Source: Anaerocolumna sedimenticola
Lineage (GTDB): Bacteria; Bacillota; Clostridia; Lachnospirales; Lachnospiraceae
Assembly: GCF_009931695.1 (NCBI RefSeq)
Contig: NZ_CP048000.1
Span: 990,501-1,054,500, forward strand
DNA: 64,000 bases
Direction of reading: 5' to 3'
Positions 55,909 to 64,000 of this stretch are shown here, one piece after another. Made by a program: the position numbers and the translations under genes. Below the pieces are notes generated by a model, which was not told where the DNA came from, did not search any database, and saw only the letters and a list, made by a program, of their open reading frames with translations. Position 1 is the stretch's first letter. The number at the start of each line of letters is the position of its first letter.

Positions 55909-56859
55909 TTATTTAAGCGGTACACTAAAAGGATAATCTATTGCAATACGTCCTTCCATGGAATCACCGATTCCTCCGTAAAGATCTGCCTTGCCATCCT
56001 CCCTCATTACAATTCCGGAAGTAAACGTACAATCCACAAGACTTGGAACCTTAGCCGGTGCATATGGGTAACAAGCTCTGGTACCTATAATCTTTTTATT
56101 TTTTATTTTGAAAGTAACGGGATTAAATTCAAAAGACACGTTCACATAAACCGCTAATTCTTCTCCATCTTCAACCGCTTCTTTATAACTTTGATGTCCT
56201 ATGATTCCTATATTTCCATCTTCCAGCAGATAAACCTGATTACAGCCGCCCCATTCATCCATGTCAAATATACCGGCAATGGGCGCTGCATTTTGTATCA
56301 CTTCATCTGTGAGATCATCAAGAGTTTCTATTACAGTAAATCCAATCATGGCATCACAGCCATATTTCTTTTTGATTTCTTCATTTCTGGGTCTTGAGAA
56401 AACACCGATTTTACCATCCAGAAGTTCCACAAGACGGATATCTTTCATATAATCCGGTCCCGTTGTAAAATAAACCAGGTCATTTAAATCAGTTCCTTTA
56501 TAGAAATATCCATAATAAGTATCGATTTTACCGCTGCGTTTTCTTACATGGGTACCGCCTAATATCATTTCACCCTTTATTATACTAATATACGGATCTT
56601 CCAACTGGTAAATCATATGGTCTTTAACCAGGGAATACTCATCTCTTCCTGTCTTCTCAAATAATCGAACCCAGGACCTGGCCCATTCTTCCCTTTTCTC
56701 AACCCGCCCATAGATATATTCTTTTCCTCTCCAGGTAAAAGGAATGGAACAATTATAAACGTCAAATCCTTCTACTCCATGAAAGGATAATATCACACTT
56801 TCATAGATTTTATTCATTTTATCCGCCTCAAATTGGTTTTTCTTACTCTTTATAGACAT
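55909..56859 (-). CDS. DUF1861 family beta-propeller-like protein
   Basis: A 316-residue soluble protein of the DUF1861 (MTP-1) family, which is related in fold to the five-bladed propellers of GH43/GH130: SILSFHGVEGFDVYNCSIPFTWRGKEYIYGRVE, KIGVFSRPRNEE, DMDEWGGCNQVYLLEDGNIGIIGHQSY. No signal peptide is seen, so it works in the cytoplasm. Its place within a transporter cluster, beside GH130 genes elsewhere in the window, makes a glycoside phosphorylase or hydrolase role plausible, but unproven. AAGGAGGAAG precedes the ATG. Confidence 0.78.
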   Translation of the reverse strand: MSIKSKKNQFEADKMNKIYESVILSFHGVEGFDVYNCSIPFTWRGKEYIYGRVEKREEWARSWVRLFEKTGRDEYSLVKDHMIYQLEDPYISIIKGEMILGGTHVRKRSGKIDTYYGYFYKGTDLNDLVYFTTGPDYMKDIRLVELLDGKIGVFSRPRNEEIKKKYGCDAMIGFTVIETLDDLTDEVIQNAAPIAGIFDMDEWGGCNQVYLLEDGNIGIIGHQSYKEAVEDGEELAVYVNVSFEFNPVTFKIKNKKIIGTRACYPYAPAKVPSLVDCTFTSGIVMREDGKADLYGGIGDSMEGRIAIDYPFSVPLK

Positions 56860-56934
56860 ATACTTCCTCCTTTATTTTTTACGAAATCCACTAAATTAAA
56901 TATAACAATTGGTGAACTTATTTGCAAGTCAAGA

Positions 56935-56966
56935 AAAATCTTTGGAGAAGATACTCCAAAGATTTT
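56935..56966 (-). terminator. Terminator after the solute-binding protein gene
   Basis: AAAATCTTTGGAG pairs perfectly with CTCCAAAGATTTT over a six-base loop; on the minus strand TTTTTCTTG follows. Positioned 32 bp beyond the stop at 56998, it would reduce expression of the genes further downstream. Confidence 0.7.
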
Positions 56967-56997
56967 CCGTACTTAAGGAATAGTTACCGGTTGTGTT

Positions 56998-58539
56998 TTA
57001 TTGGTTTTCTCCTAATTGTTTACTAAATTCCGCTACTAAATCATCAATACCGGCTTCCTTTAATAATTTAAGCGCTTCCTCGATATAGCTATCATAGTCT
57101 ACTACACCGGATGCCATAGGAGCTATATTAGAAGCTATAATTGTATTAACATCAGCAAGCTGAGTCTGAAGTTTTGAACCGTCGAAAGTGAATTTGGAAG
57201 CAACCCCTTCCACTGCGGTATCATCCAGCTTATAGAGATGGTCATTGGTTATCTTCGGTGCAACAGCACTGGTATATTCAAAATTAATGTTACCAATCAT
57301 CCAGGTTGGGAAAGAATATGGCGCTGCCCCTGATGAAGCATCTGTAATCGCTTCATAATTTCTGTCATCCAGTTTCTTATAATCCGTGCCTTCCGTTCCA
57401 TATAAAAATAAATCGAAATTATCCTGATTTAAATATAACCAGTTAATAAATTTAACTGCTGCTTCCGGATGTTTGCTGGATAGAGGAACTGCCTGCATAT
57501 TTCGTGTACCATATGGGCGGATTTCCGGTGTTTTCGTATCATAATCCAACCAAACAAAATCATCTGTTGTAATATCAGGGTAGTTTTTCTTAATGCCTGT
57601 AATATCTCCGATAGTACCTGCATGAACTAGCCAATCACCGGAATTTAACTGATTATCCATCTGATCCTTTGTCGTTGTTAATACATCCGGGTTAATTAAT
57701 CCTTTTTCATACCACAGATGTGCTTTGTTGCAGCTTTCTTTAAAGGCATCTGTTTCAAAATAATTTTTAACGTTTCCGTCCTGATTTACATAGAAAATTT
57801 TATCATATAGTACATAGTTATTATCACTGTTAAAGAAATAACCGCCTACCTGCTCGGTTCCGCACATAGGGAAATAAGGTTTCTGGTTACCCTCCCAGTT
57901 TTTCATAACTGTTTCGTAAGCACTGGTTAACTCCTCGAATGTAGCAGGTACTTCCAAATTGTATTTCTTTAAAATGTCAGTTCTGATAGATGCCTGATGA
58001 TTTAATGCACTTTCAACCCAGTATGCTGGAATACCATATTGTTTTCCTCCCACCTGCCCGGACTTCATTGCACTTTCCGGATTCTTTTCTTTAATTGCCG
58101 AACCGTATTGGTTTATTAAATCCGTAAGATCTGCCAGGGCTCCCCTGGATGCGTAATTTGCCAGTGAAACACGGTCATTCATAACATGGAACATATCAAA
58201 TTCTTCCCCGGTGGAAAGCATGATATTTAATTTCTGATCCCAGGCATCCCAGGCTATATATTGAAGTTCAATCTGAACCCCTACACCATCTGCCAGTAAT
58301 TTATCGTTTACATTTTTAAGACCTCTCTCCAAATCCTTGGGAGCATCCCCCGGAACAACATAAACCAGTTTTACCACTTCATCCGATGCGGTATTGTCAT
58401 TTGATGTATTACTTCCGGTTGTAGACTGTGCGTCTGTTTGTTCTCCTCCTGCCGGATCCGTATTAGTTTTGTTGCTGCAGCCTGTGAGAATGGATATAAC
58501 CATCATAACGGTAAGTAATAAAGCAATTCCTTTTTTCAT
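56998..58539 (-). CDS. Extracellular solute-binding lipoprotein of an oligosaccharide ABC importer
   Basis: A 513-residue family 1 binding protein anchored by a lipoprotein signal (KKGIALLLTVMMVISILTGC, lipobox LTGC), then a Ser/Thr-rich linker and a two-lobed sugar-binding fold with GTEQVGGYFF, VPATFEELTSAYETVMKNWEG and WLYLNQDNFDLFLYGTEG. Its size (over 500 residues) is of the LipO/YtcQ type, which binds complex or pectin-derived oligosaccharides. The ATG at 58539 follows AGGAGAGGTG. It is the third gene after two permeases; no ATPase gene is nearby, so a shared MsmX-like ATPase is presumed. Confidence 0.9.
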   Translation of the reverse strand: MKKGIALLLTVMMVISILTGCSNKTNTDPAGGEQTDAQSTTGSNTSNDNTASDEVVKLVYVVPGDAPKDLERGLKNVNDKLLADGVGVQIELQYIAWDAWDQKLNIMLSTGEEFDMFHVMNDRVSLANYASRGALADLTDLINQYGSAIKEKNPESAMKSGQVGGKQYGIPAYWVESALNHQASIRTDILKKYNLEVPATFEELTSAYETVMKNWEGNQKPYFPMCGTEQVGGYFFNSDNNYVLYDKIFYVNQDGNVKNYFETDAFKESCNKAHLWYEKGLINPDVLTTTKDQMDNQLNSGDWLVHAGTIGDITGIKKNYPDITTDDFVWLDYDTKTPEIRPYGTRNMQAVPLSSKHPEAAVKFINWLYLNQDNFDLFLYGTEGTDYKKLDDRNYEAITDASSGAAPYSFPTWMIGNINFEYTSAVAPKITNDHLYKLDDTAVEGVASKFTFDGSKLQTQLADVNTIIASNIAPMASGVVDYDSYIEEALKLLKEAGIDDLVAEFSKQLGENQ

Positions 58540-58565
58540 AAACACCTCTCCTAATTCATTATAAT

Positions 58566-58980
58566 AGGTAATTGCGAAACAAGATTATTGTATTTATATA
58601 CCATGATGCCGGGGTCAAAAGCCCTTTAATCATAGATATTATGAATACAGTGTATATATCTTCGATTTGGCGTCGACCGGCCGAAAACACTGCATATATT
58701 TTGTCAAGACTCTGGCTAAAAATCATGCCAGCAGGTTTGATTTTCGAGCCGTTTAGAGGCTTGCAAAAAATATAGTGTTTGAGGGAAAGGTAGCTGAATT
58801 GAATATATATACGCTCGTATTCATTCAAAACCCTTAATTGGGGCTTTTGACCCCGGCATCATACCATGCAAATAATACAATTTTAGAGCTGGAATCTTGC
58901 CAAAAGGGCAACTGAAGCTATGAAATTCGTATGATTTGTATGACATATTTTCATAAAATTTTATAGTTTTGCAATTACTT
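58566..58980. repeat. Palindromic intergenic repeat, copy C, interrupted by a 256-bp element
   Basis: Begins AGGTAATTGCGAAAC (58566) and ends ATAGTTTTGCAATTACTT (to 58980). Between, the family's inner arms ATATACCATGCAAATAATAC, TTTAGAGCTGGAATCTTGCC and GGGCAACTGAAGCTATGAAATT are present. Removing the insert at 58605-58860 plus one target copy (7 bp) leaves 152 bp, the length of the intact copies. Confidence 0.85.
58605..58860. mobile_element. 256-bp MITE-like element with 20-bp perfect terminal inverted repeats
   Basis: Left end GATGCCGGGGTCAAAAGCCC (58605-58624) is exactly inverted at 58841-58860. The 7-bp target ATACCAT is duplicated on both sides (58598-58604 and 58861-58867). No transposase is encoded; the interior has no supported gene, so it must have moved with a helper elsewhere in the genome. 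Confidence 0.85.
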
Positions 58981-58992
58981 TAGATTCTATAA

Positions 58993-59913
58993 TTAACCCT
59001 TAACAGAGCCAACTACCAAACCTTTTACATAATACTTTTGTAAAAATGGATATAAAAGTACGATGGGACCTATGGTTACTATCGCCGTTGCCATCTTAAG
59101 GGATTCCGCCGGAGCAACCGCTGATGAAGTCCCGCTTAAATACTGTAAATCCTTTAACATGCTGATTTGTGATTTTAGCTGCAGCAGTAAGTACTGTACG
59201 GGATATAACTTTTCGTTATCCACTAACATAACCGCATTCCACCAGTCATTCCAGTAACCAAGTCCGTAAAACAATCCTACCGTAGCCAGTGCCGGAACCG
59301 TTAACGGAAAATATATTTTTAGTGCAATGACCATATCATTTGCGCCGTCTATGGTAGCCGATTCCCTTAAGGAATCCGGTAATGAGCTCATAAAATTCCG
59401 GACTAAAAACATATTAAACGTGTTAAACAACAATCCTGGAATAATCAGCGCCAATAAATTATTACGCAGATGCAGCATATCGCAGATTAAATACCAGGGA
59501 ACGATTCCGGATCCAAATACCATCGGTATAAAGAAATACATTCCAAGTAAGTTTCGGTATTTTACTTTTTTATTTGCCAAAGTGTAAGCCGCAAGTCCCG
59601 TAATTACAATTGCAAGTAAGGTTCCCACTACTGTTACGAAGATGGATATGAAATAACTCCGTATTACATCGGAACCACCCTGGAATATAAGCTTATAAGC
59701 ATACAAGGATAACTTTTTCGGGAAAAAGCTGTATCCGTTCCGGGTTATGGAGGTCTCATCCGTTATAGAAACCATAAAGGTTAATACCATGGGTAGCAGA
59801 CAAATCAGTGCAAATACCAAAATGACTCCCCCAATGAAAAAATAAGACCAGGTAAACCTTTTTTTCATAGTTACCACCATGGTTTTCTTTTTTTGTTTTA
59901 TATTTCTTTTCAA
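58993..59913 (-). CDS. Oligosaccharide ABC transporter permease (LplC/YtcP type)
   Basis: A 306-residue permease with six membrane helices. The start is TTG at 59913 behind AAAGGAGGC; an upstream in-frame ATG lies inside the repeat at 59947 and is rejected. The coupling EAA motif reads SLPDSLRESATIDGANDMVIALKIYFPLTVPALATVGLFYGLGYWNDWW near residues 180-230. The C-terminus YVKGLVVGSVKG is the usual LplC ending. It pairs with the LplB-type permease upstream to form the pore of the importer. Confidence 0.9.
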   Translation of the reverse strand: MKRNIKQKKKTMVVTMKKRFTWSYFFIGGVILVFALICLLPMVLTFMVSITDETSITRNGYSFFPKKLSLYAYKLIFQGGSDVIRSYFISIFVTVVGTLLAIVITGLAAYTLANKKVKYRNLLGMYFFIPMVFGSGIVPWYLICDMLHLRNNLLALIIPGLLFNTFNMFLVRNFMSSLPDSLRESATIDGANDMVIALKIYFPLTVPALATVGLFYGLGYWNDWWNAVMLVDNEKLYPVQYLLLQLKSQISMLKDLQYLSGTSSAVAPAESLKMATAIVTIGPIVLLYPFLQKYYVKGLVVGSVKG

Positions 59914-59946
59914 TTTTCTGCCTCCTTTCTTTTTTATCTTTAACTT

Positions 59947-60094
59947 AGGTAATTGTGAAACTCCACTATTGTATCGATATACCATGCAATTAATACAATT
60001 TCAGAGCTGAATCTTGCCCATAGGGCAACTGAAGCTATGAAATTGTATCAATTGTATGGTATATTCGGAAAACTAGATAGTTTCGCAATTACCT
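59947..60094. repeat. Intact 148-bp palindromic intergenic repeat, copy B
   Basis: AGGTAATTGTGAAACT (59947) is mirrored by AGTTTCGCAATTACCT (60079-60094). ATATACCATGCAATTAATAC and GTATCAATTGTATGGTATAT are the inner arms, and GCCC-ATA-GGGC forms the tip. RNA from either strand would fold into one long hairpin. It separates the two permease genes within a single operon. Confidence 0.85.
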
Positions 60095-60149
60095 ATTATC
60101 TTTAACTAGAATTCGAGTATCAAATACCGCATCAGAATGGCTATCTTCT

Positions 60150-61157
60150 TTAATATAACGCACCATCCGGATAAAACTTTCTGGTCAGCCAGTTAGAACC
60201 GTAAACCATAATAAATCCGATGCCAGACTGGAACAATCCGATTGCCGTGGACTGGGACATATCCCCTACCTGCCGCATGGAACGGAATATATAGGTATCA
60301 ATAATATCCGTAGTTTTATATAGCGTACCATTATCTCCGACTAAAGCATATATCATACCAAAATCACCATACATGATTTTGCCCAACGATAATAATGTCA
60401 TAATAATAATGGTTGGCATAATTAAAGGAATGGTAATCCGAAATACCTTATGTAAACGTCCGGCTCCATCAATGGAAGCCGCTTCATATAAAGAATCATC
60501 AATACCCGTAATGGAAGCCAGAAAGATTATGGCACTCATACCGGCGCCTTTCCAGATTCGCATGAATACAAGAATAACCGGCCATACATCCGGATTGGTA
60601 TACCAGTTCACTGTCTCCATTCCGATTGATTTTAAGATAGAATTCACCAAACCATACTCCGTAGAGAATAAGCTGATTAAAATATAACTGACCATAATCC
60701 AGGATATATAACTAGGAAACAACATAACCGACTGTGTTGTCTTAACAAACCATTTACAGCGAAGTTCATTCAGCAGAAGAGCCAATACCACTGCCATTAT
60801 GGTTCCTGTTAGTATAAATAATACATTTAAATAAATTGTATTATAAGTAACACGGAAAGCATTTTGTGACTGGAAGAAAAATTTAAAGTTGTTAAATCCC
60901 ACCCACTTAGCTCTGAATATAATATCAAAAATAGAATTGTTCCTATAATCATACCGTTGAAAGGCAATCAGCATATACGGATATGCCATATAGCTGAATA
61001 TAAATACATAAAGGAGTGCCGGCAACGCGATGATATAAGAAAACTTATTTCTTGCAATATCCTGAAGCAGGCTTACTTTTTTCTTATTGTTATAATGCAC
61101 AGTAATTTTTTCTTTTGTCGTAACTACTCCTGTTCTATCTGTTCCTTTTCTCTTCAA
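60150..61157 (-). CDS. Oligosaccharide ABC transporter permease (LplB/YtcP partner type)
   Basis: A 335-residue permease with six membrane helices after a basic N-terminal region. EAA coupling motif in SLYEAASIDGAGRLHKVFRITIPLIMPTIIIMTLLSLGKIM near residues 218-258, and the LplB-type C-terminus SNWLTRKFYPDGALY. The start is TTG at 61157 with AGGAGGTG nine bases before it. It is the first gene of the importer operon running to 53894, followed by the palindromic repeat copy B. Confidence 0.9.
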   Translation of the reverse strand: MKRKGTDRTGVVTTKEKITVHYNNKKKVSLLQDIARNKFSYIIALPALLYVFIFSYMAYPYMLIAFQRYDYRNNSIFDIIFRAKWVGFNNFKFFFQSQNAFRVTYNTIYLNVLFILTGTIMAVVLALLLNELRCKWFVKTTQSVMLFPSYISWIMVSYILISLFSTEYGLVNSILKSIGMETVNWYTNPDVWPVILVFMRIWKGAGMSAIIFLASITGIDDSLYEAASIDGAGRLHKVFRITIPLIMPTIIIMTLLSLGKIMYGDFGMIYALVGDNGTLYKTTDIIDTYIFRSMRQVGDMSQSTAIGLFQSGIGFIMVYGSNWLTRKFYPDGALY

Positions 61158-61485
61158 AACTTAAACACCTCCTCTTGTTCTGTCATGCTCTCATTTTAGT
61201 ATGCGTTTTGCAGGGTGTAAACTGAGGAGAATTTGCTTACGTCTTTGAAAAATAGCAATTTCACCTTCAAAATACTGATTTTCCTTTTAAAAACCTGCAA
61301 AAAGATAGCAGAAGACGCTATTCTTTGTGATTTTTGGGGTTGTATATTAAAAACGGGAAAAATGATAATAATACCGCAGTCAGATCTGTGGTTACCGAAC
61401 TAGTTTCCAGAATTGAGTATGTATTTGACACATTTTTACCAAAATATCATATATGATAATAAAGATAGATATAGGGTAAAAATAT
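61158..61485. promoter_or_regulatory. Divergent intergenic region with 14-bp palindrome
   Basis: TATCATATATGATA (61445-61458) is a perfect palindrome 28 bp before the subtilase start and could be a regulator site; TTGACA lies at 61425-61430 but no well-spaced -10 follows. The importer promoter on the minus strand is not identifiable. No gene is seen in the 328 bp. Confidence 0.35.
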
Positions 61486-63221
61486 ATGAGTGATGAGGAA
61501 AAATATAAGATAATAAGCAATGCCTATGCTGATTTTTTAATAGAATACAATAATGATGTTACTCGTTTTGCAGCTTTTCCAAATAGCTCTGTTAATTATA
61601 TAAATAAAAAGTATGCGGTTATCCATATGCCTGTAAGTAATATGACACCGGATAGTATTTCAAAATATGGTTATTCGGCTCTTCCTGGTTGTTACGGTTT
61701 ATTATCTGCTCCCGGATATAATTCCACAGGAATTGACAAAATAAGGAACATTCCCGACTTATTGTTAAGAGGCAGAGGTATTCTGATCGGATTTGTAGAT
61801 ACCGGTATCGAATATACCCATCCCGCATTTAAAAACATAGACAATACTACCAGAATAATTTCTTTATGGGATCAAACCATAGACAGTGCGAACCATTATC
61901 CGGAAGGATTTTTTTATGGAACAGAATATAACCGTAATTTAATTAATCAGGCTATAAAAAGTGACAATCCCCTCGCCATTGTACCAAGCACGGACGAAAA
62001 TGGACACGGAACTATGCTTGCCGGCGTTGCGGCAGGGACACCGGTAGAAGAATACGGGTTTATAGGTGTTGTTCCCAGCGCAGATTTAGTTATTGTTAAA
62101 TTAAAACCTGCAAAACCGTATCTTAAAACGTTTTTAGCCATTCCTGAGGAAGCTATCTGTTATCAGGAAAATGATATTATTTTAGGTGTAAAATATTTAA
62201 CACAAGTCGCCGAAAGACTGAAGCGTCCCATCGCTATTTGTATTGGGTTGGGTTCTTCAGGAGGCGATCATGGCGGAAGCGGTATGTTAAGCCAGTACTT
62301 ATCCTCAATCTGTGAAAATCCAAGAACAGCTGTTATTGTATCTGCAGGAAATGAAGGAAATACCGGGCATCATTATTTTGGAGAAAGAAAACCTAATATG
62401 AATCCGGATAATGTTGAATTTATTGTAGCCAATGATGTATCCGGTTTTTCTATGGAATTTTGGGGGTTTCTCCCAATAATTTCTGGATAGATATCTTTAC
62501 TCCCACGGGGGAATTTATATCAAGAATCCCTCCAACCTTAAAACATACACTGTATCTGACTCACGATAGTACGGTAATAACAGTGGATATCAATTCAAAA
62601 GAAGCTACTATAAATAAACAATTTATTCTTTTTCGTTTTCATAATCCAATGCCGGGAGTATGGAAGTTCCTGGTGTATGAGCAAAACAGTGATCTGCCCT
62701 TAAGATATCATATATGGATGCCTATCGAAAGCTTGATGACACCTGGTACATTCTTTTTAAATTCCAATAATGAAACGACGATTACCACACCCGGTAATTC
62801 TGAAGGACCTATTTGTATTACTGCTTATAACTATGTTGATCAAAGCCTGTCTAATAATGCCAGCAGGGGATATACGGTACTGAATTATCCCAAACCGGAT
62901 TTAGCTGCTCCGGGGGTTGATATTTTATGCCCAACAATCAACCATCAATTTGTTAATGCCACAGGTTCAAGTCTAGCTGCTGCCCATGCAGCCGGAGTTG
63001 TTGCAATGTTGCTGGAATGGGGAATTGTAAGAGGTAATTATACGGCTATGAATAGTACTTTAGTGAAACGTTTATTAATTCAGGGTGCAAGAAGAAATCC
63101 CGATATGGAATACCCGAATCCTGATTGGGGGTTCGGAATTATAGATATTTTTAGAACTTACCAATCCTTAATTAATGACGGAACCATGATATCCGAAATG
63201 TATTATTGTGATTTGTATTAG
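61486..63221 (+). pseudogene. Clostridial Csp-like subtilisin-family (S8) protease, single-base frameshift
   Basis: A cytoplasmic-type subtilase without signal peptide, like the spore germination Csp proteins of clostridia. The catalytic residues are all present: Asp105 in IGFVDTGIEYTHP, His174 in ENGHGTMLAGVAAG, and Ser about 496 in ATGSSLAAAHAAGV. The first frame runs through GSSGGDHGGSG, SAGNEGNTGHH and ends after MEFWG at five G (62462-62466); the next frame continues VSPNNFWIDIFTPTGEF to the end. One more G restores 578 residues. The long insertion between His and Ser is normal for this group. Probably functional in the organism. Confidence 0.87.
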
Positions 63222-63282
63222 CAAGGATTCAGTCTTGCCGTCTTTTGGTACTTTCACTCTGTTACTTCAGTAACAAACAATA

Positions 63283-63309
63283 AAATGCTCCCAAATACAG
63301 GGAGCATTT
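63283..63309. terminator. Bidirectional terminator between subtilase and M42 peptidase genes
   Basis: AAATGCTCCC (63283-63292) and GGGAGCATTT (63300-63309) form a perfect 10-bp stem with A/T ends between converging genes. Confidence 0.75.
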
Positions 63310-63368
63310 CATAAATAATAATTATAGGTACTTGCTTCTGACTTTCTGAACCAGGTTATATCAGTAAA

Positions 63369-64000
63369 CTACAGGATATAAGCCCTTAATAATTTTAATG
63401 TATTTTCCATTGAATTTCTATGAGTTCTCTCCATTCCATGGGAAGCATGGATACCCTGTCCGATTAACGCTCCTTTTATATTAAAACCCCCGCGGATTGC
63501 TGCTGATACATCAGAGCCGTAGTGTGGGAAAACATCTACTGCATAATCAATATGATTTTCTTTTGCCAGGTTAATCAGGCTGGTAGTCAAATCATAGTCA
63601 TATGGACCGGAAGAGTCCTTGGCGCAGATGGAAACCGCATATTCCGACCCGTTTAAATCATCACCGATAGCTCCCATATCAACTGCTATAAACTCCGTAA
63701 TATCCTCCGGAATCCAACTGGCACCAAAACCTACTTCTTCATAATTACTAATCAGAAGTTTCAGATTTCTTTTCGGTTTTAGCTCTCCCTCCGAGATATC
63801 CTTAAGCAGTCCCAATAAAACAGCTACGGAAGCTTTATCATCCAAATGCCTGGATTTAATAAAACCTTTTTCCGTATATTCAAAACCGGCATCAAAGCTA
63901 ACATAATCGCCGCTGTTAATTCCCAATTTTATAACATCTTCCTTGTTCTTTATTACTTCATCGATGCGGATTTCCATATTCCTTTCATTACGATCCAAAG
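63369..64000 (-). CDS. M42-family metallo-aminopeptidase, C-terminal part (cut by window edge)
   Basis: About 210 residues of an M42 peptidase (glutamyl aminopeptidase/deblocking type). SRHLDDKASVAVLLGLL carries the bridging Asp ligand, LISNYEEVGFGAS the catalytic Glu-Glu pair, IAVDMGAIGDDL a metal Asp, and IGQGIHASHGMERTH the last His ligand. Family proteins have about 340 residues, so the true start and the first metal His lie beyond 64000; the apparent first Met is internal. It removes N-terminal residues from peptides in the cytoplasm. Confidence 0.85.
   Translation of the reverse strand, partial: LDRNERNMEIRIDEVIKNKEDVIKLGINSGDYVSFDAGFEYTEKGFIKSRHLDDKASVAVLLGLLKDISEGELKPKRNLKLLISNYEEVGFGASWIPEDITEFIAVDMGAIGDDLNGSEYAVSICAKDSSGPYDYDLTTSLINLAKENHIDYAVDVFPHYGSDVSAAIRGGFNIKGALIGQGIHASHGMERTHRNSMENTLKLLRAYIL

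Noticed and set aside
58559-58828. A minus-strand reading frame of 89 codons in the 58546-58992 gap
   Set aside because: It lies almost wholly inside the 256-bp inserted element and the repeat around it, has no ribosome site and no recognisable domain. It is most likely chance.
59914-59985. Longer N-terminus of the LplC-type permease starting at 59985
   Set aside because: The extra 24 codons run through the palindromic repeat; the TTG at 59913 has an excellent ribosome site and gives the normal permease length.

Overview
The window looks like chromosomal DNA of a low-GC, spore-forming anaerobic Firmicute of the Lachnospiraceae (plant-fibre clostridia of the Lachnoclostridium/Anaerocolumna type). 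Supporting evidence: AT-rich sequence with strong AGGAGG ribosome sites, a Cys-rich S18, a reverse-order rubrerythrin, DUF6171, DUF951 and DUF2871 proteins, a clostridial Csp-like subtilase, and plant-polysaccharide genes (GH51 arabinofuranosidase, GH130 mannosyl-glucose phosphorylase, cellobiose 2-epimerase). The species assignment is inference. I found no rRNA, tRNA, CRISPR array, phage or plasmid genes.

Layout. 1-1030: start of a membrane protein (minus) and a small DUF3796 / XRE-regulator operon behind a 41-bp palindromic operator. 1123-7757: monosaccharide (CUT2-type) transporter chvE-mmsA-mmsB, divergent from a DeoR regulator and a second orphan ATPase. 8032-11119: broken methyltransferase, broken WG-repeat lipoprotein, four-repeat BIG2 surface protein. 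11260-12590: rpsF-ssb-rpsR with a duplicated rpsR 3' end. 12773-21640: flavin oxidoreductase, MscS channel, sugar dehydrogenase with LacI regulator, cupins, GNAT, LysR and isochorismatase. 21672-25543: arabinofuranosidase, esterase and ROK sugar kinase. 26216-33993: a tightly packed dlt-like operon (transglutaminase, Asp/Glu-type racemase, adenylation enzyme, carrier protein, MBOAT, SGNH/DltD-like protein, lipoprotein). 34020-37140: DUF951, hemolysin III, Fur/PerR, rubrerythrin, DUF2871. 37570-39947: mannosyl-glucose phosphorylase and cellobiose 2-epimerase. 40458-45058: coiled-coil protein, DEAD-box helicase behind a structured leader, DHH phosphoesterase. 45882-48456: ABC-2 exporter. 48613-53512: ClpB, LysM-GH18-like protein, phosphotransferase. 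53894-61157: oligosaccharide ABC importer with DUF1861 protein and AraC-type sensor regulator. 61486-64000: Csp-like subtilase and M42 peptidase (cut by the window edge).

Functionally the window is dominated by uptake and breakdown of plant sugars: two importers, debranching and deacylating enzymes, the epimerase/phosphorylase pair that converts mannosyl-glucose to mannose-1-phosphate plus glucose, and a ROK kinase. Oxygen and metal stress genes form a separate group.

Four things stand out. (1) The dlt-like operon has its own racemase, an adenylation enzyme lacking the DltA specificity cysteine, and a DltD-like protein with Cys in the nucleophile position. This suggests envelope acylation with an amino acid other than D-alanine. 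(2) A family of about 150-bp palindromic intergenic repeats is present in at least six forms; one copy is itself interrupted by a 256-bp element with 20-bp perfect inverted termini and a 7-bp target duplication. (3) The rpsR 3' end is duplicated with only synonymous changes. (4) Seven genes are each broken by what looks like the loss of a single base, mostly in homopolymers, which points to consensus errors rather than gene decay.
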